A stretch of DNA of 35,464 nt from Candidatus Eiseniibacteriota bacterium (GCA_030622115.1 JAUXGN010000003.1:1-35464); one strand, 5' to 3'; counted from the first letter of the stretch, positions 10,101 through 18,202 are shown. The notes: generated by a model not told the origin, from the letters alone. A program made the numbers and translations.

Positions 10101-10653
10101 TGATGCCGGAGAGCGTTAGACCGAGCGCCTGGCTCTGGCCAACTGCGTCCGGCGGCCTCCCGGCCAGCTCCGCCCGGAGCCACTCCTCCCATGCCTCATC
10201 CAGAAGCACCGTTTGCTTGAGAGCGTCGGCGACGCCGAAGTTGGGGTCTACGGCCGCCTCCACTGGACGCTCCTTCAGAAGGCTTGTGCAGAAGCCGTGA
10301 ATGGTCGAGACCTGCGCGCGGTCTATCTCGTGGAGGGCGGTCCGGAACCGTTCCTGCTCTTTCGTGGCGAGGGCGCCTGCTTCCGAATCATCACGTTCAG
10401 CCGCGAGCGCTTCCTCGAGCCCTGAGCGCAGTCTGATGCGCAGCTCACCGGCTGCCTTCTCCGTGAACGTGATGGCGACGATCCTGGTGATTCCGACACC
10501 GGTCCGAACGAGGGCAAGGAGTCGGTCAACGAGGACGCTTGTCTTGCCTGTCCCCGCGCCGGCCTCGACCAGGTAGGTGTAGGCAAGGCCTCCGTCGAGT
10601 CCGGAGGCGAGGCGTCGAGCGCGCGCGTCTATAGTCGGTTTGCAGTTCGTCAC
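7162..10653 (-). CDS. addA: AddA-type UvrD/Rep helicase with RecB-family nuclease domain
   Basis: A 1163-aa protein of the usual AddA size, forming with AddB a double-strand-break resection enzyme. Superfamily I helicase motifs are intact: Walker A A-G-A-G-T-G-K-T (31-38), T-F-T-E-K-A-A (Ia), D-E-F-Q-D-T (about 370), G-D-P-K-Q-S-I-Y-R-F-R (III), L-L-T-I-H-K-A-K-G-L-E-F (V) and L-L-Y-V-A-A-T-R-S (VI). The C-terminal PD-(D/E)XK nuclease has its His in L-V-H-R-V-L-E (about 991), Asp in G-S-L-D-L-V-F (about 1068) and D-Y-K-T-N (about 1082), so it looks active. Translation starts at GTG in a GTGA overlap with the addB stop, implying coupling. The linker before the nuclease holds a 10-residue tandem repeat (see the repeat entry). 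The helicase-nuclease family is certain; AddA is chosen over RecB from the AddB partner and the gene order. Confidence 0.93.
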   Translation of the reverse strand: MTNCKPTIDARARRLASGLDGGLAYTYLVEAGAGTGKTSVLVDRLLALVRTGVGITRIVAITFTEKAAGELRIRLRSGLEEALAAERDDSEAGALATKEQERFRTALHEIDRAQVSTIHGFCTSLLKERPVEAAVDPNFGVADALKQTVLLDEAWEEWLRAELAGRPPDAVGQSQALGLTLSGIRNLAFMLIKNRDDIELMPDPVTPPDTDTFLSELETTAREFLDLSERHCADPDDKGAIAIRAFARQVDELGMLPEEARAPHALKHVKLFPKSGKGRKDNWDDDVLATLRERAGDLAETRDLLQQDISHNTAVELLDWLAGFIAAYEAKKRSSGVLDFQDLLTKARDLVRDNIEVRNHFKEAFDRILVDEFQDTDPLQCEIAFFLAEKKGSSARDWTRIDLEPGKLFIVGDPKQSIYRFRRADIETYEQAKEIVRAAGEVLELVENFRTRPAIIEGVNVVFSDIMKPPSDGRHYQPDYAPLVPHRPSDTAGAGIVVLGPAHPDGEKPSASKIRVLEAAAVAAFIERLPTSGELVYDRDTEAWRAPELRDIAILFRTMTALDAYEDALNNYGIEYRILGGKKFYIRREVQELATVLTAIEDPHNAAAIVGALRTPFFGISDDAIVLQKWQTGALSYLSPSPDGVPEVEEAFSLLRELNAARNADGIVRVILRLFDRTSALELFLLKPSGEQRHANLLKVVELATSMEQDELMSFGGFVRWLRDISQLTPEEAESPLSEEGDNFVRLLTIHKAKGLEFPITVLADLGRFRNRSERIIIDRGTGRIDLGIGNKNNKFCTKEFVEASKLEDCRREAELIRLLYVAATRSRDLLVVPWFTQDGSDSGLLTKLSALREMAGAPVGAVSGIAGDPAVVSYDIAELDLTRLRRSEVRLDLEAAKGVDYEKTEAFLEKERWRDWLAGYAGKRHSPLSTVTPSSLDYGSSAAAPQDSPHACSGAEDSQHEFSGAEGLADTAAGPADSPDRFSGREFGTLVHRVLERIDLRTPGDVTAVAHSLAIAEGLDKNNAEAAAALIKHALKSDVMIRAANADLVVKEMPFCLPHGDGFLEGSLDLVFEENGELVVVDYKTNLPGHGGLDTLEKHYTVQALTYGLALTKILRRPVKEVILLFMRGGENERPAERSIPVGIDPISAGRELNTRLGKFLP
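7693..7812 (-). repeat. In-frame 30-bp tandem repeat in the AddA linker
   Basis: Four consecutive 30-bp units lie on the coding strand: 7812-7783, 7782-7753, 7752-7723 and 7722-7693. They encode D-S-P-H-A-C-S-G-A-E, D-S-Q-H-E-F-S-G-A-E, G-L-A-D-T-A-A-G-P-A and D-S-P-D-R-F-S-G-R-E. Units 1, 2 and 4 are clearly related in DNA and protein; unit 3 is strongly diverged or unrelated. The block joins the helicase core to the nuclease domain and probably forms a flexible linker. Confidence 0.75.
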
Positions 10654-13600
10654 TCGATTCCCCCCAGTCCCTTTACGAAGGATGCTGCCTTGGGGTCACC
10701 GTTCTTCATGAGGGCCAGAGGGAGACTTGTGGACGCACAGGCGTCCGCATAGTCGCAGTTCTTACACCGTCGTTCATCACTCGGGTACGGGAAGAAGAGA
10801 CCACGGGAGATCGAATGGATGATGAAACCGATGGCCTTCGAGAGATCCTCCATGCGTTCTTCAAGATCCGCGGACGTGAGTACAGTCGAAGTGACACCGC
10901 CCGGGGAGGAGATGTATCGGTATTCGGCCAGCTCGATCTTGGCTCCAGGATCTCCATCTGCGAGCATGCGCTGAGCGGCGAGGATGTAGACGGGAAGCTG
11001 CAGGCGCTTGCCCTGCTCAAACATCTTCGCGCCCTTCTTGCCGCGCGACCACGGTCTTCCGGTCTTGTAGTCGATCACCCGGGCCTTTCCCTTGCTTGGA
11101 ATGATGTCTATTCTGTCTATCTTGCCGCTGAACTCCACTCTAACGCCGCCGAAAGCCTCGAAAGACACCCCGTCAGAGAAAGAAAGTTCCGGGTCGTCAC
11201 CCTTCTGCGGATCACCGCCGAATCGAGTCTCGAAATAGGTTGGCACGAAACCGCCCTCTTCTCTCAACTCGGCAGCCAGCCACAGGGCCAGGTTGACCCT
11301 CAGCCGCTTGGATTCCAGATCCCGTGCTCCGGGGTATCGGGACAGGTACTGCTCATTCGCCTCCATCATCCGCCCGGCCATCCGGAAGAGTTCCTCAAGA
11401 TCGTCCGCCGAGGGTGGAAGCCTATCTGAGTCGCGCAGACTCCTCATGAACTTTTCGAGAATTCCATGGTAGAGGCTGCCTCGTTCAAGCGGTGAGAGTT
11501 CAAGCGCTTCCTCCGGTTCGTCGAGCGGCTCGATATCGAGTACGCGCTCAAGGAAGTACTTGAATGGACAGGATGCGTAGCTCTCAAGTGATGTCGGCGA
11601 GACGCGCCTTCCGGGCGCGAGTCCGTCCTTCTGGAAGCCCGAGAGTTCGCGCGCGGCGGCCAGAGCTTCCTGCGATTCGAGAGCGCCGTCGAATCGCGTG
11701 AATCCCGGCGTCGTCCACCGTGTTGTTTCCATTTCGATACGTCTCGGGAGCGGTCCGGCCTCGCGAAGAAGATACGCGATCTCTTCGGACCCGGCGCCTT
11801 CCAGGGCGTTGAGAATTGAACACCCGTTGAATTCGTGCTCGGTCAGTGCGTGCGCTCGCTCCTTCGGGAAACGCCTCGCGAGAGGGATTCTCGTCGCGAG
11901 AGGACTGGATTCGAACGACTTGTAGTCCTGTGGTTTGCGCGTCATCGCCTCAAGCGTTCGCAGCATGAAGACGGATGGGATCCGTGGTCGGGCAGTGGCC
12001 GGATCCAAACGAGGGTAACTCAGGATGAGGAGCTCGGTTGCGGCGGAGACTGCGAGTCTGAAGAGCAACTTCTCTTCGCCCGTGCTCTCTCCCTTGATGG
12101 GAAGGAGGTGGAGCGGATCATTCTGCAGGGTTGCGTTCAGCACCATGCGCTCGCGGTCGAGCAGAATGGGATCCTGACGGTGACCGAGGGGGAACTGCTT
12201 CTCTACCAGGCCCGGAACGATGACGACGGGATAGGGGAGTCCTCTGGCTGACATGAGGTTGAGAACGGTCGGTCCGCCTTGTCCGAATCTCGCAGAGCGG
12301 GGTCCGGGTTCATCGAGAGCCACGCGCACAAGCTCGCCGAAGCGCGCCAGTGTGATTCTGCCCGCTATCTTCGACAGGGGCTTCAGTCCCTCTATCGCAG
12401 CAAGAACGGATTCCTTCTCTCTCGTGTCCCTTGTCCAGGCAGTCAGCATCTTTGAGAATTTGCTGGCATATCCTTCCACTGTGGATCGCGACGGTATGGC
12501 CTCGAGCTGGGGGAGAAGCGCTTCAAGAAGAGAGAGAAGCGAGTGTATGGCGCTGCCTATGTGAGCGTGCCTGCCTCCGAATCTGCTGTCCGGAGAAGCT
12601 CCTTCCAGGCGAGTGAGCAGCGAGCGGAGCCTTCGTGGCCAGGATGCAGCTCCGGTGGTGATGCCCGCGAGCGCGGCGGCCTTGGCCCAGTCTGCGACCG
12701 GCACGGAATCGCCCTCGAATACAACACTGTCGGGGTCGAAGTCGGCGACACTCAGAAGCTCGATGATCTCAGTTCGGTCAAAGTCGGATTCCACGGCTCT
12801 TATGAATCTGACCAGACTCATGCCTGAACGTGTGTGTGCGAGTGGTTGCGGAGTCTCGATGTACGGCTCAGCGCTGAGGAGCTTAAGTTCCTCGTCAAAG
12901 AGCCCGGAGTAGAGAGATGGTGTGCGTGTAAGGACAGCGGAGCTCTGAAAAGGCGCTCCGCGGTCATCCAGAGCGACCGCGAGCGTTCGCACGTCTTCCC
13001 TTACCTCCCTGGCCTCACCTGGCGCTGAGATGATCAGGGTCCTGGCCGGAAGTGGAACACCACGCGCGCCTTCCTCGGGAAGTGGACTCCGTTCGAACCC
13101 AAGGGAGAGGAACCAATCGAGAGTTGGTCGAGCGTAGGTCCAGTCATCGACATCAAGGTAAGGGAAGAAGACGGTTACTTCATTGCCGGCAATGCACGCA
13201 GCAACCAATCGTTTCTGGAGGGAGTTCAGGTCGTAGAAGCCGTAGAGAGTGAGAGGGGAGGGAACGATCCCTGGTTCGGCTCTCAAACGGTCCACTGCCG
13301 TCGACATCATATCGGTGTGGTCGATCCATCCGCCATTGTGAAGCTCGCGCTCGTACGCCTTCCATATCCTCGCGATCTCCGTGATCTTGTCCGGTTTCGA
13401 TCTGCCTGTCAGATGGGCGAGCTTTGCGGATCTGCTTAGCGAGTCCGGTTCGTAGCCTGCGTCCTTGAGATTCGCAATGGTGTCTCTCAGGGCTGTAGCG
13501 AGACCCGGCCGATCCGCGATCGCAGAGAAGTAACCATTGTCTGCGATTCCCTCATCGAGGAGGCGACGGATGATCAATTCGTCGCCCCGTTTCGGAAGAA

Positions 13601-13907
13601 GCGCCCGTTCTCCGGACACCGTGCTTCCGGATGCCCCGCTTTCGTAGATCGCACTCCCGGACATCGAGAGAGCAAGGTCCTTGAGCGTGACGAACCTTAC
13701 GTTCGCATGGCCATTGGTTGCCAGAGCCAGCTCACGCGAGAGCCTGATCCCAAGAAGGTTGCCCGGGACAACGACGGTGCCGACGTGGAGCGGCGCGGCA
13801 TCCACGGCTTTCTCGAGGTGCGCAAGGAGCGCGCTCTCAAGTCCCGAATGGAACTCACCGGTGATGAGCAGCGATCCGGGCTGGGTTCGGTCATGCTTGT
13901 CTGTCAT
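10650..13907 (-). CDS. addB: AddB-type nuclease subunit with 4Fe-4S cluster
   Basis: A 1085-aa protein with ATG start, encoded immediately before addA. The N-terminal helicase-like region lacks Walker A: the expected site reads I-T-G-E-F-H-S-G, with no G-K-[ST]. This is typical of inactivated helicase folds in AddB-like subunits. The C-terminal PD-(D/E)XK nuclease has L-Y-H-G-I-L-E, G-K-I-D-R-I-D and V-I-D-Y-K-T-G. Four cysteines match the AddB iron-sulfur nuclease: C780 in Y-A-S-C-P-F-K-Y and C1048-x2-C1051-x5-C1057 near the C-terminus. AddB from Bacillus does carry a Walker A, so an AdnA- or RexB-like classification is possible. The role in recombinational repair with AddA is well supported by domain content and the 4-nt gene overlap. 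Confidence 0.9.
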   Translation of the reverse strand: MTDKHDRTQPGSLLITGEFHSGLESALLAHLEKAVDAAPLHVGTVVVPGNLLGIRLSRELALATNGHANVRFVTLKDLALSMSGSAIYESGASGSTVSGERALLPKRGDELIIRRLLDEGIADNGYFSAIADRPGLATALRDTIANLKDAGYEPDSLSRSAKLAHLTGRSKPDKITEIARIWKAYERELHNGGWIDHTDMMSTAVDRLRAEPGIVPSPLTLYGFYDLNSLQKRLVAACIAGNEVTVFFPYLDVDDWTYARPTLDWFLSLGFERSPLPEEGARGVPLPARTLIISAPGEAREVREDVRTLAVALDDRGAPFQSSAVLTRTPSLYSGLFDEELKLLSAEPYIETPQPLAHTRSGMSLVRFIRAVESDFDRTEIIELLSVADFDPDSVVFEGDSVPVADWAKAAALAGITTGAASWPRRLRSLLTRLEGASPDSRFGGRHAHIGSAIHSLLSLLEALLPQLEAIPSRSTVEGYASKFSKMLTAWTRDTREKESVLAAIEGLKPLSKIAGRITLARFGELVRVALDEPGPRSARFGQGGPTVLNLMSARGLPYPVVIVPGLVEKQFPLGHRQDPILLDRERMVLNATLQNDPLHLLPIKGESTGEEKLLFRLAVSAATELLILSYPRLDPATARPRIPSVFMLRTLEAMTRKPQDYKSFESSPLATRIPLARRFPKERAHALTEHEFNGCSILNALEGAGSEEIAYLLREAGPLPRRIEMETTRWTTPGFTRFDGALESQEALAAARELSGFQKDGLAPGRRVSPTSLESYASCPFKYFLERVLDIEPLDEPEEALELSPLERGSLYHGILEKFMRSLRDSDRLPPSADDLEELFRMAGRMMEANEQYLSRYPGARDLESKRLRVNLALWLAAELREEGGFVPTYFETRFGGDPQKGDDPELSFSDGVSFEAFGGVRVEFSGKIDRIDIIPSKGKARVIDYKTGRPWSRGKKGAKMFEQGKRLQLPVYILAAQRMLADGDPGAKIELAEYRYISSPGGVTSTVLTSADLEERMEDLSKAIGFIIHSISRGLFFPYPSDERRCKNCDYADACASTSLPLALMKNGDPKAASFVKGLGGIE

Positions 13908-13960
13908 CTTGCGGAACTTCCGATGGGTGGGGGCGCGCTTCGACCTGCTGGAAACGGATT

Positions 13961-14485
13961 CTATCCGTCTTCGCGCAGGATCGTCTTTCGGTCAACGAAC
14001 CACTGCTCAGGGTCGATCAGGTAACCCCGCATGTCCTCCAGCAGCTTCAGGTGTTCGGCCTCTTCTCGACGGAGGACATCGAAGAGATGTTTGGCCTCGT
14101 CAGTATCGCATTCCTTCGCGCACTGTCCGTAGAGATCAATGACTCTCGTCTCGATCTCTATCGCCTCGGCGTACGCCTCGGCCGCATTCATGCTGCCATC
14201 GAGGTCCTCTGGCGATGCAGCGCTGTAGATCGTGTGAATCGTCGTGTTGAGCGACCCCGGGTCAGTTGGGTCGAGGTCGATGGGTTTACCCTTGCCATCG
14301 AGGAATCTGGCCAGCGACTTGATGGTGTCGACGTGGCGCTCTTCCTCACGGGCCAGCATCGTGAACGCCGCCCTCGCGAGTTTGTGAGCGATGTGCCGGG
14401 AAGCGTGCTCGTAGAAGTTGATCCCATCCCGTTCCGTTTGCAGGGCGTACTCGACTCGGCCCCTGTCCGATGTAGGTTTAAGCAT
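13961..14485 (-). CDS. Ferritin-like (rubrerythrin-type) diiron protein without rubredoxin domain
   Basis: A 174-aa protein with ATG start and SD AAGGAG 6 nt upstream. It is an all-helical four-helix-bundle sequence with two E-x-x-H iron-ligand motifs, E48-x-x-H51 (E-E-E-R-H) and E142-x-x-H145 (E-E-A-E-H), and further Glu in the first and third helices (E18, about E104-E110). This is the rubrerythrin/ferritin-like pattern. The C-terminal rubredoxin Cys4 domain of classical rubrerythrin is absent. A role in peroxide reduction or iron handling is inferred from the family. It lies 53 bp upstream of addB on the same strand and could be co-transcribed. A 6-bp hairpin (13954-13968) spans its stop codon. 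Family certain, substrate unknown. Confidence 0.88.
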   Translation of the reverse strand: MLKPTSDRGRVEYALQTERDGINFYEHASRHIAHKLARAAFTMLAREEERHVDTIKSLARFLDGKGKPIDLDPTDPGSLNTTIHTIYSAASPEDLDGSMNAAEAYAEAIEIETRVIDLYGQCAKECDTDEAKHLFDVLRREEAEHLKLLEDMRGYLIDPEQWFVDRKTILREDG

Positions 14486-14626
14486 ACCCGCTCCTTACAC
14501 AGTTCAACATGTCTGACACTAAGCATGGTACTGCAAGGCCACTCCGTAGACAATAGCGACGATGTGGGGCATATGGGCCGCTATTCGCACCTTGGATCCT
14601 CGAATGTGATGGGCACGAGGGTAGTG

Positions 14627-14644
14627 AATCCGCTGCAGCGGATT
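14627..14644. promoter_or_regulatory. Perfect 18-bp palindrome in a divergent promoter region
   Basis: AATCCGCTG followed directly by its exact complement CAGCGGATT, in the 220-bp gap between the divergent ferritin-like gene (starts 14485, -) and the ferredoxin gene (starts 14706, +). A perfect 9+9 inverted repeat with no spacer in such a place suggests a dimeric regulator's operator. The regulator is unknown and there is no second copy in this gap. Confidence 0.45.
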
Positions 14645-14705
14645 GGCATCAGACTACACGGACCATGCCAGTTGACCGAAGCATAGACGGGAACAAGGGG
14701 GCTGT

Positions 14706-14891
14706 ATGAAGGCGAGTGTTGACAGGGATACGTGCATCGGATGCGGGGTCTGTCCCAGCATCTGTCCCAGTGTGTTCGAAATGGACGGAGACAGGTCGAG
14801 TACGAAGGTCGATGTCGTGCCTGAGGGTGATGAGAACGCTGCACGCGAAGCGGCAGAGAGCTGCCCTGTGGAGGCCATAACGGTCGAGTAG
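14706..14891 (+). CDS. Small single-cluster 4Fe-4S ferredoxin
   Basis: A 61-aa protein. C10-x2-C13-x2-C16 plus C53 (in S-C-P-V-E-A-I) supply one [4Fe-4S] cluster, as in Desulfovibrio- and Thermotoga-type ferredoxins. C20 occupies the position that forms a disulfide in some of these, but no partner Cys is present. The acidic, low-molecular-weight sequence is that of a soluble electron carrier. It is transcribed alone, convergent with nth. The neighbouring iorAB genes encode an enzyme that reduces ferredoxin, so this protein is a plausible acceptor (inference). SD is weak (A-AGGGGG about 6-9 nt before the ATG). Confidence 0.93.
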   Translation: MKASVDRDTCIGCGVCPSICPSVFEMDGDRSSTKVDVVPEGDENAAREAAESCPVEAITVE

Positions 14892-14914
14892 ACGGCGTGC
14901 GGTGGGAATCGAGA

Positions 14915-14953
14915 GGGGTCGGGACTGTATGTCCGGCCCTTCGTCATTTCTTT
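14915..14953 (+). terminator. Likely intrinsic terminator of the ferredoxin gene
   Basis: A GC-rich hairpin with arms GGGGTCGGGAC (14915-14925) and GTCCGGCCC (14931-14939), a 5-nt loop and two bulges, followed by the T-rich TTCGTCATTTCTTT. It begins 23 nt after the ferredoxin stop. It overlaps the end of the convergent nth gene by about 10 nt. Confidence 0.5.
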
Positions 14954-15669
14954 ACGTTCCACACGATCTCACCGAGCGACTCCCGCGCGGGACAGTCTCC
15001 TGCTATGACACAACGACTGCACGCAGGCTTCCGGGCGTAGCACGTCTCACGGCCGTGCCAGTTCACAAAGAGAGAGAAGTCGGACCATCGGCGCTTCGGA
15101 ACGATCTCCCGCAGCTCGAACTCGATTCTGACCGGGTTCATCTCCGCTGTCATGCCGAGTCGCCGCGAGATGCGTCTGAAGTGCGTGTCAACGATGATGC
15201 CCTGGTTGCCGAACGCATGAGCCAGGAGCACGTTGGCGGATTTCCTCCCGATGCCCCGGAGCGCCGTCAACTCCTCCATCGTATCCGGTACCTCGCCGCC
15301 GTGGTTCTCGATGAGGTCTGCCGTGCTTTCTCTGATTGCTCTGGCCTTGTTCCGAAAGAATCCGGTCGTGCGTATCTCATCCTCGAGAACATCCTGCGAG
15401 GCAGCCGCCCAATCGGACGGCCTGCGGTACTTCTTGAACAGGGGAATCGTGACTTCATTGACCCGCTTGTCGGTGCACTGCGCTGACAGGATGGTCGCCA
15501 CCAGGAGTTCAAGGGGGGATGAGTAGTTGAGCGGGACGCGAGCGTCGGGGTACGTTCTCTTGAGGGCACGCAGGACTCTGAGCGCACGTTTGCGCGTGTC
15601 AGATGGGGTCTCATCCCACGGTCCCCGTGCATCGTCCGAACCGTCAGTCCTGCCGGGCTTCCCTGTCAT
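14944..15669 (-). CDS. nth: Endonuclease III (DNA glycosylase/AP lyase)
   Basis: A 241-aa protein from the ATG at 15669, chosen because GGAG sits 5-6 nt upstream. An in-frame ATG at 15693 and a GTG at 15711 would add 8 or 14 residues. It removes oxidised pyrimidines in base-excision repair. The HhH motif L-R-G-I-G-R-K143-S-A-N carries the catalytic Lys and V-D161-T-H the catalytic Asp, with the same 18-residue spacing as E. coli K120/D138. The C-terminal iron-sulfur loop is C210-x6-C217-x2-C220-x5-C226, exactly the Nth pattern. It has an extra charged N-terminus of about 20 residues. It is last in the iorA-iorB-nth run, 59 bp after iorB. Confidence 0.95.
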   Translation of the reverse strand: MTGKPGRTDGSDDARGPWDETPSDTRKRALRVLRALKRTYPDARVPLNYSSPLELLVATILSAQCTDKRVNEVTIPLFKKYRRPSDWAAASQDVLEDEIRTTGFFRNKARAIRESTADLIENHGGEVPDTMEELTALRGIGRKSANVLLAHAFGNQGIIVDTHFRRISRRLGMTAEMNPVRIEFELREIVPKRRWSDFSLFVNWHGRETCYARKPACSRCVIAGDCPARESLGEIVWNVKK

Positions 15670-15728
15670 CGCATCTCCACGACTCTCGGGCATCGGCCCC
15701 GGGCCGTCCACCCGGCCGGCGCGAGCAG

Positions 15729-16304
15729 CTACCCGGAGACGGCCGCTCGGCCAAGCTCGAAGGCCTTGAGGTTGATCTCGATCGTCTTCTTAGGCACGCG
15801 CGCCTTGATGGCCGACTTCCACTCGTCCTCGCTGAATCCGAGGAAATGAGAAAATGCGCCGAGCATGACGATATTGACCGCGCGCAGGTGACCCGCCTCC
15901 TTGGCGAGCTTGAGGGCGTCGATGAACATGGTACCTGGAACGCGTTCGCTGATCTTGCGATCGATGGCCGGAGGGTAAGTCTCCATCCCGCTGGGAACGA
16001 TCTCCTGCGAGTTGACGATGACCTTGCCGCCGGGCTTCACAAACTGAATCCAGCGGAGGGCCTCCATTTTCTCGAACGATGCGAGGATGTCGGCCTCTCC
16101 CTCAGCGATAACGGGCGAGTGGATCGTCTCGCCGAACCTGACGTGACTCACTACAGAGCCGCCCCGCTGCGCCATCCCATGAACTTCACTCTTCTTGATG
16201 TCGAGTCCCTTTGCGAGCGCCACGTCCGACAGGATCTCACTGGCAAGGAGGATTCCCTGCCCGCCGACGCCGCAGATGAAAACGTCTGTTGTCTTGTTCG
16301 CCAT
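15729..16304 (-). CDS. iorB: Indolepyruvate ferredoxin oxidoreductase, beta subunit
   Basis: A 191-aa protein. The start at 16304 (M-A-N-K-T) is preferred over the upstream in-frame codon at 16352 because AAGGAG lies 7 nt upstream, giving the usual IorB length. The sequence is the gamma-type domain of 2-oxoacid:ferredoxin oxidoreductases: G-V-G-G-Q-G near the N-terminus, S-E-V-H-G-M-A-Q-R-G-G-S-V and H-V-R-F-G. With IorA it oxidatively decarboxylates indolepyruvate and other aryl-pyruvates to aryl-acetyl-CoA, reducing ferredoxin. It follows iorA with 25 bp between them. Highly sure. Confidence 0.95.
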   Translation of the reverse strand: MANKTTDVFICGVGGQGILLASEILSDVALAKGLDIKKSEVHGMAQRGGSVVSHVRFGETIHSPVIAEGEADILASFEKMEALRWIQFVKPGGKVIVNSQEIVPSGMETYPPAIDRKISERVPGTMFIDALKLAKEAGHLRAVNIVMLGAFSHFLGFSEDEWKSAIKARVPKKTIEINLKAFELGRAAVSG

Positions 16305-16329
16305 CTGAGTCTCCTTCACGTGACGTCGG

Positions 16330-18075
16330 TCAGGACTTGTCAGGAACCGCAATGCAATCTACCGGGCACACCTGGGTACACATCGAGCAGAACTCACCGA
16401 CGCAGAAGAGCGGGTTGATCGTAGCCTTGCCGTTCTCGTCCTTGCTGATGGCAGGGCACCCGAGCCTCAGGCAGAGCCCACAGGCCGTGCACTCTTCGGA
16501 ATCGACCACGAGCGCCGGTCCCCACTGGCTTCGGGCCTGCAGGGCGCACGGGCCTTCCATGACGAGCAACGTTGCTTCATCACTGCCGGTTGCCTCTTTG
16601 ATGGCGGTCTTAACGGCCTCCATGTCAAAGGCATTCACGCGTCTGGCGTCCTTGACCCCCACGCTTTCGGCGAGCTTGATGTAGTCGAGCTTGGTGGTCG
16701 ACTCGCCCATGAGCGTCGTCCCTGTTCCCGCGTGATCCTGGTGCCCCGTCATCGCTGTGATCGAGTTATCGAGGACGATAACTGTTGTGGCGCCCTTGTT
16801 GTAGGCCACGTCAGCCAGGCCGGTCATGCCTGAGTGCACGAACGTCGAGTCGCCGATGACGGCGACCATCTTCTTCGCGAACTCCTTGCCGATCGCCTTC
16901 TCCATACCGAGCGAGTTGCCGATGGACGCGCCCATGCAGATGCACGTATCGATTCCCTCAAGTGGCGGCATAACGCCGAGCGTGTAGCACCCGATGTCGG
17001 ACGTCGAGCCGATCTTGAGGCGGTTGAGAGTGTAGAACGTGCTTCTGTGGGGGCAGCCCGGGCAGAGTACCGGCGGGCGAGGCGATACGGAGGTCTTCTC
17101 TCCTGCAGTGTCCTCGCCGGAGATCGAGTCGCGCACAATCCGCTGGTTGAGCTCTCCGCAGGCCGGGATCTTCTCTCTCCCGATGATATTGGTGATGCCC
17201 GCGTACCTCAGGAACTCCTCGATGAAGGGTTCGTTTTCCTCAACCACATACACGGTCTCAAACCGCTCGCAGAACTTCTTGGCGAGTTCGATGGGGAAGG
17301 GATAGCTGAGACCGAGCTTGAGGAACGTGGCTTCGGGAAGTGCATCGTGCGCGTACTGGTACGAGATACCGCTCGATATGACGCCGACTTTGGGGTCGCC
17401 CTCGATGACCTTGTTGAGAGAGCTCGTCTCGGCATACTCGCGAATCGATTCGAGACGTTTCTCAACCTTGACATGGAGCTTGCGGGCGTGGGCGGGGATG
17501 ACGACGCGGAAGGACGTGTCCTTCACATACTCCTTCTGTGCCACTTCCGTGCGCGTGCCCAGCTCAACCGGGGTCTTCGCATGCGAGAGACGGGTTGTGA
17601 GGCGGAAGAGCACGGGTGTTCCGAACTGCTCGGAGATTTCGTAGGCGGTGCCGAGGAAGTCAAGGACCTCCTGTGAGTCGGACGGCTCGATGAGCGGGAT
17701 CTTCGCGAACTTGGCGTAGTAACGATTGTCCTGCTCATTCTGCGACGAATGCATGCCGGGGTCGTCTGCCGTGACGATCACAAACCCACCGTCCCCGCCG
17801 ACGGACGTCGATGTCATGAGAGGGTCGGCGGCCACGTTCAATCCGACGTGCTTCATCGCCACAAGTGTTCTGACACCACCGAACGAGGCGCCCATTGCCA
17901 CCTCGAAAGCGACCTTCTCATTCGGTGACCACTGACAGTAGATGTCGTCCTTGTACTTGACGACGTTCTCCAGAATCTCCGTGGAGGGGGTGCCAGGATA
18001 GGCCGTGGCGACCTTAACACCGTGCTCGTAGCAACCGCGAGCTACGGCCTCATTGCCTGAGAGTAGAACGCGCAT
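16330..18075 (-). CDS. iorA: Indolepyruvate ferredoxin oxidoreductase, alpha subunit
   Basis: A 581-aa protein with ATG start and SD GGAGG 4 nt upstream. The N-terminal pyrimidine-binding half begins L-L-S-G-N-E-A-V-A-R-G with A-Y-P-G-T-P-S-T-E. The TPP-binding half includes C-P-G-C-P-H-R and G-D-S-T-F-V-H-S-G. A C-terminal ferredoxin domain binds two clusters: the first motif is C-T-A-C-G-L-C-x4-C-P. The second reads C-x4-C-x2-C-x3-C-P, with two more residues after the first Cys than the standard C-x2-C-x2-C-x3-C. The oxygen-sensitive enzyme catabolises aromatic amino acids after transamination. It lies downstream of glnA on the same strand with a 220-bp gap that has its own candidate promoter. 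Confidence 0.96.
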   Translation of the reverse strand: MRVLLSGNEAVARGCYEHGVKVATAYPGTPSTEILENVVKYKDDIYCQWSPNEKVAFEVAMGASFGGVRTLVAMKHVGLNVAADPLMTSTSVGGDGGFVIVTADDPGMHSSQNEQDNRYYAKFAKIPLIEPSDSQEVLDFLGTAYEISEQFGTPVLFRLTTRLSHAKTPVELGTRTEVAQKEYVKDTSFRVVIPAHARKLHVKVEKRLESIREYAETSSLNKVIEGDPKVGVISSGISYQYAHDALPEATFLKLGLSYPFPIELAKKFCERFETVYVVEENEPFIEEFLRYAGITNIIGREKIPACGELNQRIVRDSISGEDTAGEKTSVSPRPPVLCPGCPHRSTFYTLNRLKIGSTSDIGCYTLGVMPPLEGIDTCICMGASIGNSLGMEKAIGKEFAKKMVAVIGDSTFVHSGMTGLADVAYNKGATTVIVLDNSITAMTGHQDHAGTGTTLMGESTTKLDYIKLAESVGVKDARRVNAFDMEAVKTAIKEATGSDEATLLVMEGPCALQARSQWGPALVVDSEECTACGLCLRLGCPAISKDENGKATINPLFCVGEFCSMCTQVCPVDCIAVPDKS

Positions 18076-18202
18076 GCGGCCTCCTTAACGGCGTCCGCTC
18101 GATTGAATCAGGCGGACTCTGCCAGGCGCCTTCGCCGATATGGTGAGGGGGAAGGCGCAAGCCTTTGTGAATCGCATTTGGGAAAGAATCGTTAGCCCGT
18201 TG

